DNA from: Corynebacterium appendicis CIP 107643
GTDB taxonomy: Bacteria; Actinomycetota; Actinomycetes; Mycobacteriales; Mycobacteriaceae
DNA length: 64,000 nucleotides
NCBI RefSeq assembly: GCF_030408415.1
Contig: NZ_CP046976.1
Location: 1,674,001 to 1,738,000, forward strand
Direction of reading: 5' to 3'
Shown: one piece after another, positions 46,554 to 56,168 of the stretch
Numbering within the stretch: position 1 is the first letter of the stretch
Layout of the letters: every line of letters starts with the position of its first letter
The notes under the pieces: generated by a model
Seen by the model: the letters and a program-made list of their open reading frames with translations, nothing else
Databases searched by the model: none
Told to the model about the DNA's origin: nothing
Program-made: the position numbers and the translations under genes

Positions 46554-47493
46554 GGCGCCCCAAATGCTTCGGGTCGGACTGCCAGTTCTTCAGCACCTTG
46601 ATGCGCAGATCGAGGTACACGTTCTGCCCCACCAGCTCCATGATCTGCTTCCGCGAGCGCTGGACAATCCCGGACAGTCTCCGCCCGTCCCTTCCCTCGA
46701 TGATGGTCTTCTGTCCCGGGCGCTCCAGGTACAGCACCGCGTAGATCTTGGTCCGTGTGTTACCCCGGCCGTCGGTTTCGGGGAGCATCTCGTCGATCTG
46801 CACGGCCACCGAGTGGGGCAGCTCGTCGCGGAGCCCGCGCAACGCCTCCTCGCGGATCAGCTCCGCGATGCGTGTCTCCATGTCCTCGTCCGTGACGTGG
46901 CCTTCCGGATAGAACCGTGGACCTTCTGGAAGGAGAGAAGCGATCACGTCCAACAGGACATCCAGCTGAACATTCTCCGTCGCCGAGACCGGAACCACAT
47001 CGACATTCTCGTTTCCTGTGGCTTCCACCAGCATCTCGTGCAGGCTCATGAGTTGTTCGCCCACCTGGTCTTTGCCGGCCCGGTCGAGCTTGGTCACGAT
47101 GCCCACGATGGGCGTGTTCGGCTTCGTCTTCCGCACCGCATCGAGGATCCAGCGGTCGCCGGGGCCGATCTTCTCGTTCGCCGGGATGGTCAGGCCGATC
47201 ACGTCCACGTCGGCGAAGGTGTCTTTGACCACCTCATTGAGGCGCTCGCCCAACAGGGTGCGCGGACGGTGCAGGCCGGGGGTGTCCACAACGACGATCT
47301 GCGCGTCGTCCCGGTTCACGATGCCGCGGATCGGGTGGCGGGTCGTCTCCGGCTGGTCCGCCATGATGGCGATCTTCTCGCCCACCAGCGCATTCGTCAG
47401 CGTCGACTTACCGGTGTTCGGGCGGCCGACGAAGCTGACAAATCCGGAGCGAAAGCCCTCCGGGGTATCGGTGAACTGGGAAAGGTAGTCCAT
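46543..47493 (-). CDS. era: GTPase Era (module, possible internal start)
   Basis: 316 residues if started at ATG 47493. It binds the 3' end of 16S rRNA through the C-terminal KH domain ([23 protein letters not shown]) and helps assemble the 30S subunit. GTPase motifs are intact: GRPNTGKST, DTPGLH, TKLD, VSATE. In other corynebacteria Era starts with nearly the same residues (FTDTPEGFRSGFVSFVG), so this module is full length. It may be translated only as the C-terminal part of the kinase fusion, listed separately. recO follows. Confidence 0.9.
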   Translation of the reverse strand: MDYLSQFTDTPEGFRSGFVSFVGRPNTGKSTLTNALVGEKIAIMADQPETTRHPIRGIVNRDDAQIVVVDTPGLHRPRTLLGERLNEVVKDTFADVDVIGLTIPANEKIGPGDRWILDAVRKTKPNTPIVGIVTKLDRAGKDQVGEQLMSLHEMLVEATGNENVDVVPVSATENVQLDVLLDVIASLLPEGPRFYPEGHVTDEDMETRIAELIREEALRGLRDELPHSVAVQIDEMLPETDGRGNTRTKIYAVLYLERPGQKTIIEGRDGRRLSGIVQRSRKQIMELVGQNVYLDLRIKVLKNWQSDPKHLGRLGF

Positions 47494-48330
47494 GCCTGCA
47501 TATGGTACTGCCACGAAACTGGCGTCCGGCTCCACAATGAGGTCTTGTCGCTCTACCGAGGGAAGGCCGGCAAAACTGTTGTCCAGCCGCGTGGTCTCCT
47601 GCGCCGCCACGACCATGCCGTAGAGGGTTCCGGCGATGTGCTCGAGGCGATCCTTGGGGGCGTCGTCGATAAGCGCTGTGTACATCGCTGCCGCGAGATC
47701 CCCCGCGCCGACGACATTGCCGCCGACGCGCGGCGTTTCCACGTACCAGGCAACATCCTCATCGATGTCCAGCATGCCGATCGTCGCCGGATCGCCCGTG
47801 TCCACGCTGGTGATGAGTGCACGGCTTGTCAGGGACCGCGCGGCGTCGATCGTCTCCGCGATGGTGCTCAGCTCGCGGCCGGTGAGAAGCGCCAGCTCCC
47901 ACTGGTTGGGGCAGATCGCGTCGGCGAGCGGAATGATCTCGTCTTTGAAGATGCCCGGGATGTCCTCGTCGACGAACGACCCGACCTTCGCGTTGCCGAT
48001 CACCGGGTCGCACACCCACTCCGCCTCCGGGTTGGCCTGCTTGACCTTCTCCACTGCGTCCACAATGACGGATGCGAGAGACGACGAGCCCAAATACCCC
48101 GTCACCACCACGTCGGCCTCGGGGTAGGCGAAGCTCATCCCGTCCAGCACGTCCGCGACGTCTTCGGGCGCGATCTTCGGCCCGCGCCACGACGGGTACT
48201 CCGTGTGGTTGGAGAAGTTGACGGTGTACACCGGCCAGACCTCGTGGCCAAGCCGCTGCATCGGGAAAACGGCCCCGGAATTGCCCACGTGGCCGAAGGA
48301 CACCGCCGACTGGACCGAGAGAATCTTCAC
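46543..48330 (-). CDS. PdxY-like kinase fused in frame to GTPase Era
   Basis: One continuous frame of 595 codons. Residues 1-279 are a pyridoxal-kinase-like PfkB/ribokinase-fold protein (SVQSAVSFGHVGNSGAVFPMQRLG, DPVIGNAKVG, catalytic GAGD in VVGAGDLAAAM). Residues 280-595 are a complete Era GTPase (G1 GRPNTGKST, G3 DTPG, G4 TKLD, KH domain at the end). There is no stop between them: ASFVAVPYAG runs straight into MDYLSQFTDT. GTG 48330 overlaps the stop of the upstream kinase paralogue. Separate Era could still be made from ATG 47493, but no good ribosome binding site is there. Confidence 0.75.
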   Translation of the reverse strand: MKILSVQSAVSFGHVGNSGAVFPMQRLGHEVWPVYTVNFSNHTEYPSWRGPKIAPEDVADVLDGMSFAYPEADVVVTGYLGSSSLASVIVDAVEKVKQANPEAEWVCDPVIGNAKVGSFVDEDIPGIFKDEIIPLADAICPNQWELALLTGRELSTIAETIDAARSLTSRALITSVDTGDPATIGMLDIDEDVAWYVETPRVGGNVVGAGDLAAAMYTALIDDAPKDRLEHIAGTLYGMVVAAQETTRLDNSFAGLPSVERQDLIVEPDASFVAVPYAGMDYLSQFTDTPEGFRSGFVSFVGRPNTGKSTLTNALVGEKIAIMADQPETTRHPIRGIVNRDDAQIVVVDTPGLHRPRTLLGERLNEVVKDTFADVDVIGLTIPANEKIGPGDRWILDAVRKTKPNTPIVGIVTKLDRAGKDQVGEQLMSLHEMLVEATGNENVDVVPVSATENVQLDVLLDVIASLLPEGPRFYPEGHVTDEDMETRIAELIREEALRGLRDELPHSVAVQIDEMLPETDGRGNTRTKIYAVLYLERPGQKTIIEGRDGRRLSGIVQRSRKQIMELVGQNVYLDLRIKVLKNWQSDPKHLGRLGF

Positions 48331-49178
48331 AGCTCACGTACCTCGAACTGCATCTGGGGATGCGCAAAGGAGTCTTGCGATTCCACCAACAGCAGTTCCG
48401 GCGAATCCGCCTCGTACGTCGCCTCCAGCAGGTCATAGACACTGGAGGCTGTCTTCGCGAGGGAATCTGCCGCGTTGACCGATTCCACGTAGTGCCCGGT
48501 GAATAGTGCGCATGCCACATCCCCGGAGCCATTGCGTTTGAAAGGAAGCCTCGGTGTTTCCACGATCCACGTTCCCGTGTCATCCGACGCGATCATTTCG
48601 AGAACACCGTCCGGCTGGTCCGGCCGCTCGACGGACGTCACGAGCACCGTCGACGGCCCCATCTCTTTCGCGGCCTCAATCCCTTTCAGCGTCGAATCAA
48701 GGTCGAAACAATCAATCCCCGTCAGGTACCCCAGCTCGAACTGGTTCGGGCAGATGATGTCGGCGACCGGCACCACCTTCTCGCGCAGCAGCGGCGGAAT
48801 ATTGTCCGAGACGTGGCAGCCCGATTTCGCATTGCCCATCACCGGGTCACAGGAATACACGGCGTCCGGATTCAGCTCTTTGACCTGCGCCACCGCGTCC
48901 ACGACCACGTCCGCGATATCGTCGCCGCCCAGATATCCGGACAGCACCACGTCGACGTCTTTGAGCGCCCCGCGGTCGCCGATGCCTGCGATCACTTCGC
49001 GGACATCCTCCGCCGGAATCATCGGGCCCTTCCACGAGCCGTAGCCGGTGTGGTTGGAGAAATTCACGGTGTACACCGGCCACACCTCGTGTCCGATCCG
49101 CTGCAGCGGAAAGACCGCCGCCGAATTGCCCACATGGCCGAAAGACACTGCTGACTGGATGGAGAGGATGTTCTTCAT
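48327..49178 (-). CDS. Pyridoxal kinase, PdxY-like
   Basis: 283 residues from ATG 49178 (MKNILSIQSAVSFGHVGNSA). PfkB-type kinase features: NFSNHTGYGSWKG, DPVMGNAKSGCHVSDNI, NQFELGYLTG and GSGDVACALFTGHY with the catalytic Asp. Its sequence is close to the kinase part of the next gene, so they are a tandem duplication. It likely phosphorylates pyridoxal. Its stop overlaps the GTG start of the fused kinase-Era gene. Confidence 0.88.
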   Translation of the reverse strand: MKNILSIQSAVSFGHVGNSAAVFPLQRIGHEVWPVYTVNFSNHTGYGSWKGPMIPAEDVREVIAGIGDRGALKDVDVVLSGYLGGDDIADVVVDAVAQVKELNPDAVYSCDPVMGNAKSGCHVSDNIPPLLREKVVPVADIICPNQFELGYLTGIDCFDLDSTLKGIEAAKEMGPSTVLVTSVERPDQPDGVLEMIASDDTGTWIVETPRLPFKRNGSGDVACALFTGHYVESVNAADSLAKTASSVYDLLEATYEADSPELLLVESQDSFAHPQMQFEVREL

Positions 49179-49182
49179 GCAC

Positions 49183-50520
49183 CTATTGTGCACTGCCGTC
49201 GGGTGAATTCAGGTCTCGGGGCTGCTCGGGGACGTCGATAAGCACTGTGCGCACTTTCACGCGGCCGCGGCGGTCGTGGCCGCCTTCCGCGGTAAACCGC
49301 AGGCCCTCGACCTCGACGTACGAGCCCGGCAGCGGCACGCGCCCCAGCTCATAGGACAAAATGCCCGCGACTGTCTCGACGTTGTCCGTGATCTCCTCGT
49401 CGAATTCGAGCTCGTAGTTGATCTCGTCGTCGAGGAAATCAACGAGGTCGTCGAGCGGCAACCGCGCCTGAGCGCGGTACGTGCGGCCCACAACGAGTTC
49501 GATCGGCGCTTCCTCGTCCGCGTCGTACTCGTCGGCGATCTCGCCCACGATTTCCTCGAGAATGTCCTCCATCGTCATCAGGCCCGCGATGCCGCCGTAC
49601 TCGTCCACGAGCACCGCGATGTGCGTCTGGTCCCTCTGCATCTCCGCGAGCAGATCGTCCAGGGGCTTCGAGTCGGGCACGAATTTCGGCTCGCGCATCA
49701 GCTCGGAGACCGCGACCCCGCTGCCGCTGTCCGTGCGGTTGTAGGTGCGCTCGACGATGTCCTTCAGGTAGATCACGCCCACGATGTCGTCGACGCTCTC
49801 CCCGATCACCGGCACGCGTGAGTGCCCAGAACGGATCATGAGGTTCGCCGCCTGGCCGGAGGTCTTTTCCGCCTCGATCCACACCATCTCCGGGCGCGGC
49901 ACCATCACCTGGCGCGCGTGCGTGTCGGTCAGGTCGAAAATGTTCTGGATCATGCGGTGCTCGACGGTCTCCACCACGCCCTGCTCCTGCGCTATGTCGA
50001 CGGCCTCGCGCAGCTCGACGTCGGTGGCGTACGGGTTCTCGAGAGATTCCTCTCCCGGCGTTACCAGGTTGCCGATCCAGATCAGCAGCTTCGACACAGG
50101 CCCCAGCACGACGTACACGACTGTCAAGACCTGCGCCGCGCGCAAGGAGATCGAGTACGGGTTCAGCTTGCCGGCCCGCCGCGCGATCACGCCGATCACG
50201 CCGAAGCGCAACAGCGTCACCGCCACGATCGCCGCCGTGATCGCCCACCCCCGCGACGGAATCGCGTCCAAGGCCGTCAGCAGCGCGAAGACCGCCGCCA
50301 GCGTGTCCAGCACCGTCTGGATCAGCGCGAGCAGACCCAAGTGGTTCGACCGCGCATCCACGACGCGAAGCAAAGAGGTAGCTCCCCCCACGCCGTCCTT
50401 TGCCATCGACTCCACGCGCGCACGCGAAATGGGAACGAGCGCAGACTCGAGCATCTTGATCACGCCCGCCCCCAGCAGGGAGACCAGGGAGATCAGCAGG
50501 TAGGTCACCCAGAGGTCCAC
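49183..50520 (-). CDS. CorC/HlyC family membrane protein (CNNM type)
   Basis: 445 residues. A DUF21 membrane domain with about four helices (1-180: LLISLVSLLGAGVIKMLESAL), two CBS domains (about 190-330: TDTHARQVMVPRPEMVWIEA, HIAVLVDEYGGIAGLMTMEDILEEIVG) and a C-terminal CorC_HlyC domain. Related proteins take part in Mg2+/Co2+ efflux, though this is not proved here. Its GTG overlaps the ybeY stop by one base. Confidence 0.93.
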   Translation of the reverse strand: MDLWVTYLLISLVSLLGAGVIKMLESALVPISRARVESMAKDGVGGATSLLRVVDARSNHLGLLALIQTVLDTLAAVFALLTALDAIPSRGWAITAAIVAVTLLRFGVIGVIARRAGKLNPYSISLRAAQVLTVVYVVLGPVSKLLIWIGNLVTPGEESLENPYATDVELREAVDIAQEQGVVETVEHRMIQNIFDLTDTHARQVMVPRPEMVWIEAEKTSGQAANLMIRSGHSRVPVIGESVDDIVGVIYLKDIVERTYNRTDSGSGVAVSELMREPKFVPDSKPLDDLLAEMQRDQTHIAVLVDEYGGIAGLMTMEDILEEIVGEIADEYDADEEAPIELVVGRTYRAQARLPLDDLVDFLDDEINYELEFDEEITDNVETVAGILSYELGRVPLPGSYVEVEGLRFTAEGGHDRRGRVKVRTVLIDVPEQPRDLNSPDGSAQ

Positions 50521-51089
50521 TACTCGCCCCGCTTTTCGACGAGCCCGTCCAGTTCCTCCCGGTCCGCCGCCGACGGGAATGCGTGCTTCCCGTCCGGCTT
50601 CGGCTGGAATTCAATGCCGCGGGCCGACAGATCGTCGTACCAGTCCGCCAGGATCTCGTTCTGCAGCGCGAACATCTCGCGCTCCTCCGCCGGGGTGGCG
50701 TGGTCATAGCCCAACAGATGCAAACACCCGTGCACCGTCAACAGCGCCATCTCGTGGCCGAGGGAATGCCCCGCCGCATCCGCCTGCTTCCGGTCGTAGG
50801 CAGGACACAGGATGATGTCGCCCAGCATCGACGGCCCAACCGGGGTGGCATCTGGCCGCCCCGAACCGGGAGTGAGCTCGTCCATCGGGAAGCTCATCAC
50901 GTCGGTGGGGCCCGGCAGGTCCATCCAGCGCACGTGCATGTCCGCCATCGTGTCGGTGTCCACGCAGGTGATGGTGACCTCGGTGTCCGGGTGGACGTCC
51001 ATGGCTGTCAGGGCGAACGACGCGACGTCGACAAGCATCTCCTCGTTGACGTCTGCTTCCCCGGACTCGTTGAGGACTTCGATGCTCAC
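50520..51089 (-). CDS. ybeY: rRNA maturation RNase YbeY
   Basis: 189 residues. The zinc site [20 protein letters not shown] has the H-x3-H-x5-H motif. It processes the 3' end of 16S rRNA. The C-terminus (after about 150) is an actinobacterial extension. ATG overlaps the phoH stop (51086-51089), so it is coupled. Order phoH-ybeY-corC-era is the common bacterial one. Confidence 0.95.
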   Translation of the reverse strand: MSIEVLNESGEADVNEEMLVDVASFALTAMDVHPDTEVTITCVDTDTMADMHVRWMDLPGPTDVMSFPMDELTPGSGRPDATPVGPSMLGDIILCPAYDRKQADAAGHSLGHEMALLTVHGCLHLLGYDHATPAEEREMFALQNEILADWYDDLSARGIEFQPKPDGKHAFPSAADREELDGLVEKRGE

Positions 51090-52069
51090 TGTGTGTCTCC
51101 CTCTTTTTCTGCCCTGTGTGCGTCGTAGCTGTCGTAGGCGGCGACGATCCGGCTGACCAGCCTGTGCCTCACGACGTCCTTCGCGCTGAATTCCTGGAAA
51201 TGAATGTCTTCCACATCCTGCAAAATTCGCCGCGCCACCCTCAGCCCCGACACGACTCCACGCGGCAGGTCCACCTGCGAAATATCGCCCGTGACCACCA
51301 TCTTGGAGCCAAAACCTAAGCGCGTCAGAAACATCTTCATCTGCGCCGGGGTCGTGTTCTGCGCCTCATCGAGGATCACGAACGCGTCGTTCAGCGTGCG
51401 TCCGCGCATGTACGCCAGCGGCGCGACTTCAATGATGCCCGCCTCCATCAGCTTCGGGATCATCTCCGGATCGAGCATGTCACGCAGCGCGTCGTACAGC
51501 GGGCGCAGGTACGGATCGATCTTGTCGTTCAGCGTGCCCGGCAAGAAGCCGAGCTTCTCCCCCGCCTCCACGGCCGGGCGCGTCAGAATGATCCGCTTGA
51601 CCTCTTTGGCCTGCAAAGCCTGCACTGCCTTAGCCACCGCCAGGTACGTCTTTCCCGAGCCCGCCGGGCCGATGCCGAACACGATCGTGTTCTCGTCGAT
51701 CGCGTCGACGTACTCGCGCTGCCCCGCTGTCTTCGGGCGAATGATCTTTCCGCGCCGCGCGACGATCTCCTGCCCGAGGATCTCCGCGACGGATTCCGGC
51801 ATGTCGGTGGCCATGATGTCCACCGCGTGCGTCACCGCATCCGCCGTGATCACGATGCCGCGGCGCGCCATCGCCTCCAGCTCGGAAAGCACGCGCGAAG
51901 CGTGCGCCACCTTATCCACCGGGCCGCGCAGCATCACCGAGCCGCCGCGCGCGAAGAGGTCCACGCCCAGCATGTCGTTCAGGGTGCGCAGATTCCCGTC
52001 CGTGACGCCGAGAACACTTTGCGCCAGTTCAGGGTCGAGCTCGTAGGAGCTTGAGACCAGTTCTGCCAT
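51086..52069 (-). CDS. PhoH family ATPase
   Basis: 327 residues from ATG 52069. Walker [17 protein letters not shown], Walker [24 protein letters not shown], and the family segment [19 protein letters not shown]. The first 100 residues include a KH-like part ([23 protein letters not shown]). Probably an RNA helicase/ATPase working with YbeY on RNA; this is inferred from the shared operon. Also a part of the hrcA-dnaJ-rsmE run on the same strand. Confidence 0.93.
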   Translation of the reverse strand: MAELVSSSYELDPELAQSVLGVTDGNLRTLNDMLGVDLFARGGSVMLRGPVDKVAHASRVLSELEAMARRGIVITADAVTHAVDIMATDMPESVAEILGQEIVARRGKIIRPKTAGQREYVDAIDENTIVFGIGPAGSGKTYLAVAKAVQALQAKEVKRIILTRPAVEAGEKLGFLPGTLNDKIDPYLRPLYDALRDMLDPEMIPKLMEAGIIEVAPLAYMRGRTLNDAFVILDEAQNTTPAQMKMFLTRLGFGSKMVVTGDISQVDLPRGVVSGLRVARRILQDVEDIHFQEFSAKDVVRHRLVSRIVAAYDSYDAHRAEKEGDTQ

Positions 52070-52079
52070 GCGGTTCACC

Positions 52080-52784
52080 CTACCAGCGGGAAAGCACCCC
52101 GATGGCACTCAATCCGGCGAATGCCGCCGATGCCGTGCGCAGCACTTCCGGCCCCAGCTTCACTTTCACCGCACCCAGCAGCTCCAGCTCGTCCTCTCCG
52201 ATTCCGCCCTCGGGCCCAACGATGAGGAACAGCTTATCGACGTCCAAATCAACCTCGCCGATCTTCTTCTCCGCATCCTCGTGGAGAACCAGAGCCGTCT
52301 CCCCCTGGATCATTTCCGCCAGCTGGTTCGTGGTCACCGGGTCATGAACTTCCGGAATCCACGCACGCCGCGACTGCTTCGCCGCTTCTCGCGCGGTCAA
52401 CTGCCACTTCTCCACGTTCTTGGCCACCTTCGGACCCTGCCACCGCGCGATCGTCCGGTGCGAGATCCACGGAAGAATCGCGTCCGCGCCTCCCTGCGTG
52501 GCCAGATCCACCGCGAGCTCCGCCCGCTCCGATTTCGGAATCGCTTGAACCACGATCACTTCCGGCCGCGGCTGCGAAACGTTCTTCAGCTCCACGACTG
52601 TTCCGAAAAGTCGATCCTTTCCCGACGTCCCCGTCACCTCGACCTCTGCCACAGTTCCACGGCCGTCGATTAGCGCAATGCGCTCTCCCGCAGTGATCCT
52701 CTTCACCGTGACGGCATGGCGGCCTTCCGCTCCGTCGAGTCTTCCCGACGCCGGGTCGTCCGCGATGAAATACGGCAGGCTCAT
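52080..52784 (-). CDS. rsmE: 16S rRNA (uracil1498-N3)-methyltransferase
   Basis: 234 residues. SPOUT-type methyltransferase: N-terminal PUA-like part (GRLDGAEGRHAVTVKRITAGE), IPKSERAELAVDLATQGGADAILPW, and the knot region LFLIVGPEGGIGEDELELLGA that binds S-adenosylmethionine. Its ATG overlaps the dnaJ stop by one base (TGATG). Same order in mycobacteria and other actinobacteria. Confidence 0.94.
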   Translation of the reverse strand: MSLPYFIADDPASGRLDGAEGRHAVTVKRITAGERIALIDGRGTVAEVEVTGTSGKDRLFGTVVELKNVSQPRPEVIVVQAIPKSERAELAVDLATQGGADAILPWISHRTIARWQGPKVAKNVEKWQLTAREAAKQSRRAWIPEVHDPVTTNQLAEMIQGETALVLHEDAEKKIGEVDLDVDKLFLIVGPEGGIGEDELELLGAVKVKLGPEVLRTASAAFAGLSAIGVLSRW

Positions 52785-53917
52785 CAGAAACGGAACCGGT
52801 CGCGCAGGCGGGAGAAGAAGCCCTCGTCCTGGCCCGCCTCTTCCTCGACGGACGCCGACTCGTCATGCCCGTCGCGCAGCTCTTCCAGGCTGCGGCGCTG
52901 CTCCTTGCTCAGCTCGGTGGGGACGAGCACCTGGACATGCGCGATCATGTCGCCCGCGCCCTCCCGGCGCAGACGCGGCATGCCCTCGCCTGTGAGCACG
53001 ATTTCCTCCTCCGGCTGGGTGCCCGCAGGAACCTCGATGGTCGTGGTCTCCCCTGCCAGGTCCTCGACCTCGACCGAGGTGCCCAGCGCCGCATCGTACA
53101 TCGGCACATTGACTTTGAGGTGCAGATTGTCGCCCTCGCGGACGAACACCGGGTGGGTCTCCGTGTCCACCTCGACGTACAGGTCGCCAGCCGGGCCGCC
53201 GCCATGGCCGACCTCGCCCTGGCCCGCCATGCGGATGCGCATGCCGCCGACGATGCCCGCCGGAATCTTCACCGAGATATCCCGGCGCGAACGGACGCGT
53301 CCCTGGCCGCCGCACTTCTGGCACGGATCGGTGATGATCTCGCCGAAGCCAGAACATTTCGGGCACGACGTCGTGGTCATGATATTGCCCAAGAACGACT
53401 GCTGGACCTGCTGCACCTGCCCCTGGCCGCCGCACTCGTCGCAGGTGACCGGCTTGGACTCCGACTCGGAGCCCGTTCCGTGGCAGTGCTCGCACAGGAC
53501 CGCCGTGTCCACCGTCACGTCCTTGCGGGTACCCGAATAGGCTTCCGCCAGCGAGATCGTCGTCCGCAGCAGCGCGTCGTTGCCCGGCTGAACGCGAGAT
53601 TTCGGTCCCCGTCCCGCACCGGTTCCAGTGTCCCCGAAGAACGCCTCGAAGATATCGCCGAAGCCGAAGCCGCCCTGCGGGCCGCCAGCGGCGCGACCCT
53701 GCTCCATCGGGTCGCCGCCCCGGTCGACGATGCTGCGCTTCTGCGGGTCCAGCAGCACCTCCTGGGCCACGGATATCTCGCGGAATTTCTCCGCGGCTTC
53801 TTCCGTGTCGTTCACATCGGGGTGGTACTTGCGGGCGAGGCGTCGATAAGCCTTCTTGATCTCCGCGTCCGTGGCGCCCTGCTCCACGCCGAGAATGCCG
53901 TAGTAATCGCGTGCCAT
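52784..53917 (-). CDS. dnaJ: Chaperone DnaJ (DnaJ2)
   Basis: 377 residues. J domain with the HPD motif (YHPDVND), a Gly/Phe-rich region ([17 protein letters not shown]), four CxxCxGxG-type zinc repeats ([32 protein letters not shown]) and the C-terminal peptide-binding domain. Co-chaperone for DnaK. It lies downstream of hrcA, 59 bases away; this second dnaJ copy is normally in the hrcA operon of corynebacteria. Confidence 0.95.
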   Translation of the reverse strand: MARDYYGILGVEQGATDAEIKKAYRRLARKYHPDVNDTEEAAEKFREISVAQEVLLDPQKRSIVDRGGDPMEQGRAAGGPQGGFGFGDIFEAFFGDTGTGAGRGPKSRVQPGNDALLRTTISLAEAYSGTRKDVTVDTAVLCEHCHGTGSESESKPVTCDECGGQGQVQQVQQSFLGNIMTTTSCPKCSGFGEIITDPCQKCGGQGRVRSRRDISVKIPAGIVGGMRIRMAGQGEVGHGGGPAGDLYVEVDTETHPVFVREGDNLHLKVNVPMYDAALGTSVEVEDLAGETTTIEVPAGTQPEEEIVLTGEGMPRLRREGAGDMIAHVQVLVPTELSKEQRRSLEELRDGHDESASVEEEAGQDEGFFSRLRDRFRF

Positions 53918-53976
53918 CTAAAATCCTTTGTTGCTAAATGTCGTTTTCTAAAAGTCGGAGTGTCGTGGGCGCTATG

Positions 53977-54999
53977 TCATCCGCCCTCTTCGCCGAGGAT
54001 GTGGCTGATGTAGTGCGCCACGGCAGCGACCTTACGCATGGTACCGGGGTAGTCCATGTACGTCGGCCCGAGAACACCGAGCCCGCCGAGCGTCTCGCCC
54101 GCAGCACCATAGCCGGAGGTCACGATGCTGGCCTTCGACAGCTCCTCGTCCTCGTTCTCCTGCCCGATCACCACCGAGACATTGCCCAGCTCCGGCAGGT
54201 TGGTCAGCAGCTTCAGCACGACCACCTGTTCCTCGAGCGCCTCCACGACGCTGAGCAAATCAGTGGTCTTGGGCATCAGATTCGACGCGCCCGCGATCAG
54301 GACCCGGTCGCTCGGGTTCTCCACCAGCGTGTCGATGAGCACCGAAATCGCGCTGTTCAGCGGGTCCGCAATGTCGCTCGGCGCCTCGTCTGCGAGGATC
54401 ACCAGCGAGGTCGACGCGTCCGCCATTGTCTTGCCCACGAGCGCCCGGTTGAGCAGATCCCGCAATTGAGCGAGCGCCTCCTCGCCGATCGGCTGAGCGA
54501 GCTCCACATTCCTCTGGTCCACCCGCCCGTTGTCGGTGATGAGCACTAGCAGCAACCGCGTCGGCGTCAGCGTCACCACTTCGCAGTGCTTGACCCGCGA
54601 GACCGCCAGCGTCGGCAGCTGCACCACCGCCGCCTGGTGGGTGAGCTGCGCCAGCAGGTACGCCGACCTGCGCATCACGTCCTCTAAGTCGACGCTCGAT
54701 TCCAAAAACTCCGAGATCGCCCTGCGCTCCGGAAGCGACAGTGGTTTGACGTCGTTGATCGCGTCGACAAACGCCCTGTAGCCCTTCTCCGTCGGCACAC
54801 GGCCGGAGCTCGCGTGCGGCTGCGCGATAAAGCCTTCCGCTTCCAGCACCGCCATGTCGTTGCGGATCGTCGCCGACGACACGTTGAGTTTGTGCCGCTC
54901 CACCAGCCGCTTCGAGCCGACCGGTTCCTGGGAAGAGATGTAGTCCGCCACGATCGCGCGCAGCACTGCCTGCCTGCGCTCGCGTGCGACACCCGCCAT
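53977..54999 (-). CDS. hrcA: Heat-shock repressor HrcA
   Basis: 340 residues. N-terminal winged helix ([43 protein letters not shown]), then a GAF-like and dimerisation region. ATG 54999 has AAGGAGA nine bases upstream; GTG 55008 lies directly against it and is less likely. A CIRCE-like operator overlaps this ribosome binding site, so it should repress its own operon. Binds CIRCE sites of groES/groEL elsewhere. Confidence 0.95.
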   Translation of the reverse strand: MAGVARERRQAVLRAIVADYISSQEPVGSKRLVERHKLNVSSATIRNDMAVLEAEGFIAQPHASSGRVPTEKGYRAFVDAINDVKPLSLPERRAISEFLESSVDLEDVMRRSAYLLAQLTHQAAVVQLPTLAVSRVKHCEVVTLTPTRLLLVLITDNGRVDQRNVELAQPIGEEALAQLRDLLNRALVGKTMADASTSLVILADEAPSDIADPLNSAISVLIDTLVENPSDRVLIAGASNLMPKTTDLLSVVEALEEQVVVLKLLTNLPELGNVSVVIGQENEDEELSKASIVTSGYGAAGETLGGLGVLGPTYMDYPGTMRKVAAVAHYISHILGEEGG

Positions 55000-55001
55000 A
55001 C

Positions 55002-55028
55002 TTGGCACTCTCCTTCCTCGACTGCTAA
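55002..55028. promoter_or_regulatory. CIRCE-like HrcA operator
   Basis: TTGGCACTC (55002-55010), 9 bases, GACTGCTAA (55020-55028). The consensus TTAGCACTC-N9-GAGTGCTAA is matched except one base in each arm. It overlaps the hrcA ribosome binding site, so bound HrcA would block its own expression. Confidence 0.82.
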
Positions 55029-55049
55029 GTCACGAGTGTAGCGCCCGCA

Positions 55050-56168
55050 TCACTCCGCGGCCAAGATGTCCGTGATCACCCCGTCGATCAGCAATCTTCC
55101 GCGGTCGGTCGCGAAAATCCGCCCCGCTACGTCCGCGAGCACGCCGCCGCGCACATGCTTATCGACGACTCCTCTTGCCTTCTCTCCCACCCATTCCCTC
55201 GGAATGCCCTCTTTGAGCCGCAGCCCCAGCATGATCTTCTCGAAGTGCTCTTCGTCGTCAGAGATCGTTTCCGTGCCGTCGATCGGAAACTCATTGGCGG
55301 CGAGCATCTGCTCGTATTTCTCCGGCCGCTTCACATTCACATACCGAAAACGTTCAACGTATCCGTGCGCGCCCGGGCCTGCGCCCCACCAGTTGCCGCC
55401 CTGCCAATACAGCAGGTTGTGCCGGCACTCCCCGCCCGGCTTCGCCCAGTTGGACACCTCGTACCAGTCAAACCCAGCCGACTCCAGCCGGTCCGCGATG
55501 ATCTCGTACCGGTCGGCGTACACGTCCTCTTCCGGTGCCGGCAGCTGGCCCTTCCTGATCTTCCTCGCCATCGCCGTGCCGTCCTCCACGATCAACGAGT
55601 ACGCACTCACATGGTCCACGTCCGCACTGAGCACCGCATCGAGGCTCTTCCTGACGTCATCGTCCGTTTCCGTCGGTGTGCCGTAGATGAGATCCAGATT
55701 CACGTGCTCGAACCCGGCCCGTTTCGCTTCTTTCGCCGCCTCCACTGCCCTGCCCGGCGTGTGCTGGCGATCGAGCACCTTCAACACCGGCGTCGACGCC
55801 GACTGCATGCCCAACGACACGCGGGTGAACCCCGCCGCTTTCAGTCCCTCGAAATACTCGGGGCTTGTCGATTCCGGATTCGACTCCGTTGTCACCTCCG
55901 CATCGTTGGACAAGCTGAAGGTGTTCTTGATCCGAGTCAGGATCCGCCCTAAGCCATCTGCCCCCAGCAGAGACGGGGTCCCGCCCCCGACGAACACGGT
56001 GTCCGCCGTCCGGCCGACCTTTTCCGCTGCCAGCTCCAGTTCCTTTTCGAGCGCAACGAGATAGGCCTCATACGAGCTTTCCGTCTCGCTCGGCGTGTAG
56101 GTGTTGAAATCGCAGTAGCCGCACCGGGTCGCACAGAACGGGACGTGGACGTAGACGCCGAAACTCAT
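55050..56168 (-). CDS. hemW: Haem chaperone HemW (radical SAM)
   Basis: 372 residues. The radical SAM cluster motif CATRCGYCDF (CxxxCxxC) is right at the N-terminus, then VFVGGGTPSLL, ESNPES, LGMQSASTPVLKVLDRQH and LDLIYGTPTETDDD. It was long called a coproporphyrinogen oxidase but acts as haem chaperone. ATG 56168 overlaps the stop of the next gene (56165-56168). It precedes hrcA on the same strand. Confidence 0.94.
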   Translation of the reverse strand: MSFGVYVHVPFCATRCGYCDFNTYTPSETESSYEAYLVALEKELELAAEKVGRTADTVFVGGGTPSLLGADGLGRILTRIKNTFSLSNDAEVTTESNPESTSPEYFEGLKAAGFTRVSLGMQSASTPVLKVLDRQHTPGRAVEAAKEAKRAGFEHVNLDLIYGTPTETDDDVRKSLDAVLSADVDHVSAYSLIVEDGTAMARKIRKGQLPAPEEDVYADRYEIIADRLESAGFDWYEVSNWAKPGGECRHNLLYWQGGNWWGAGPGAHGYVERFRYVNVKRPEKYEQMLAANEFPIDGTETISDDEEHFEKIMLGLRLKEGIPREWVGEKARGVVDKHVRGGVLADVAGRIFATDRGRLLIDGVITDILAAE

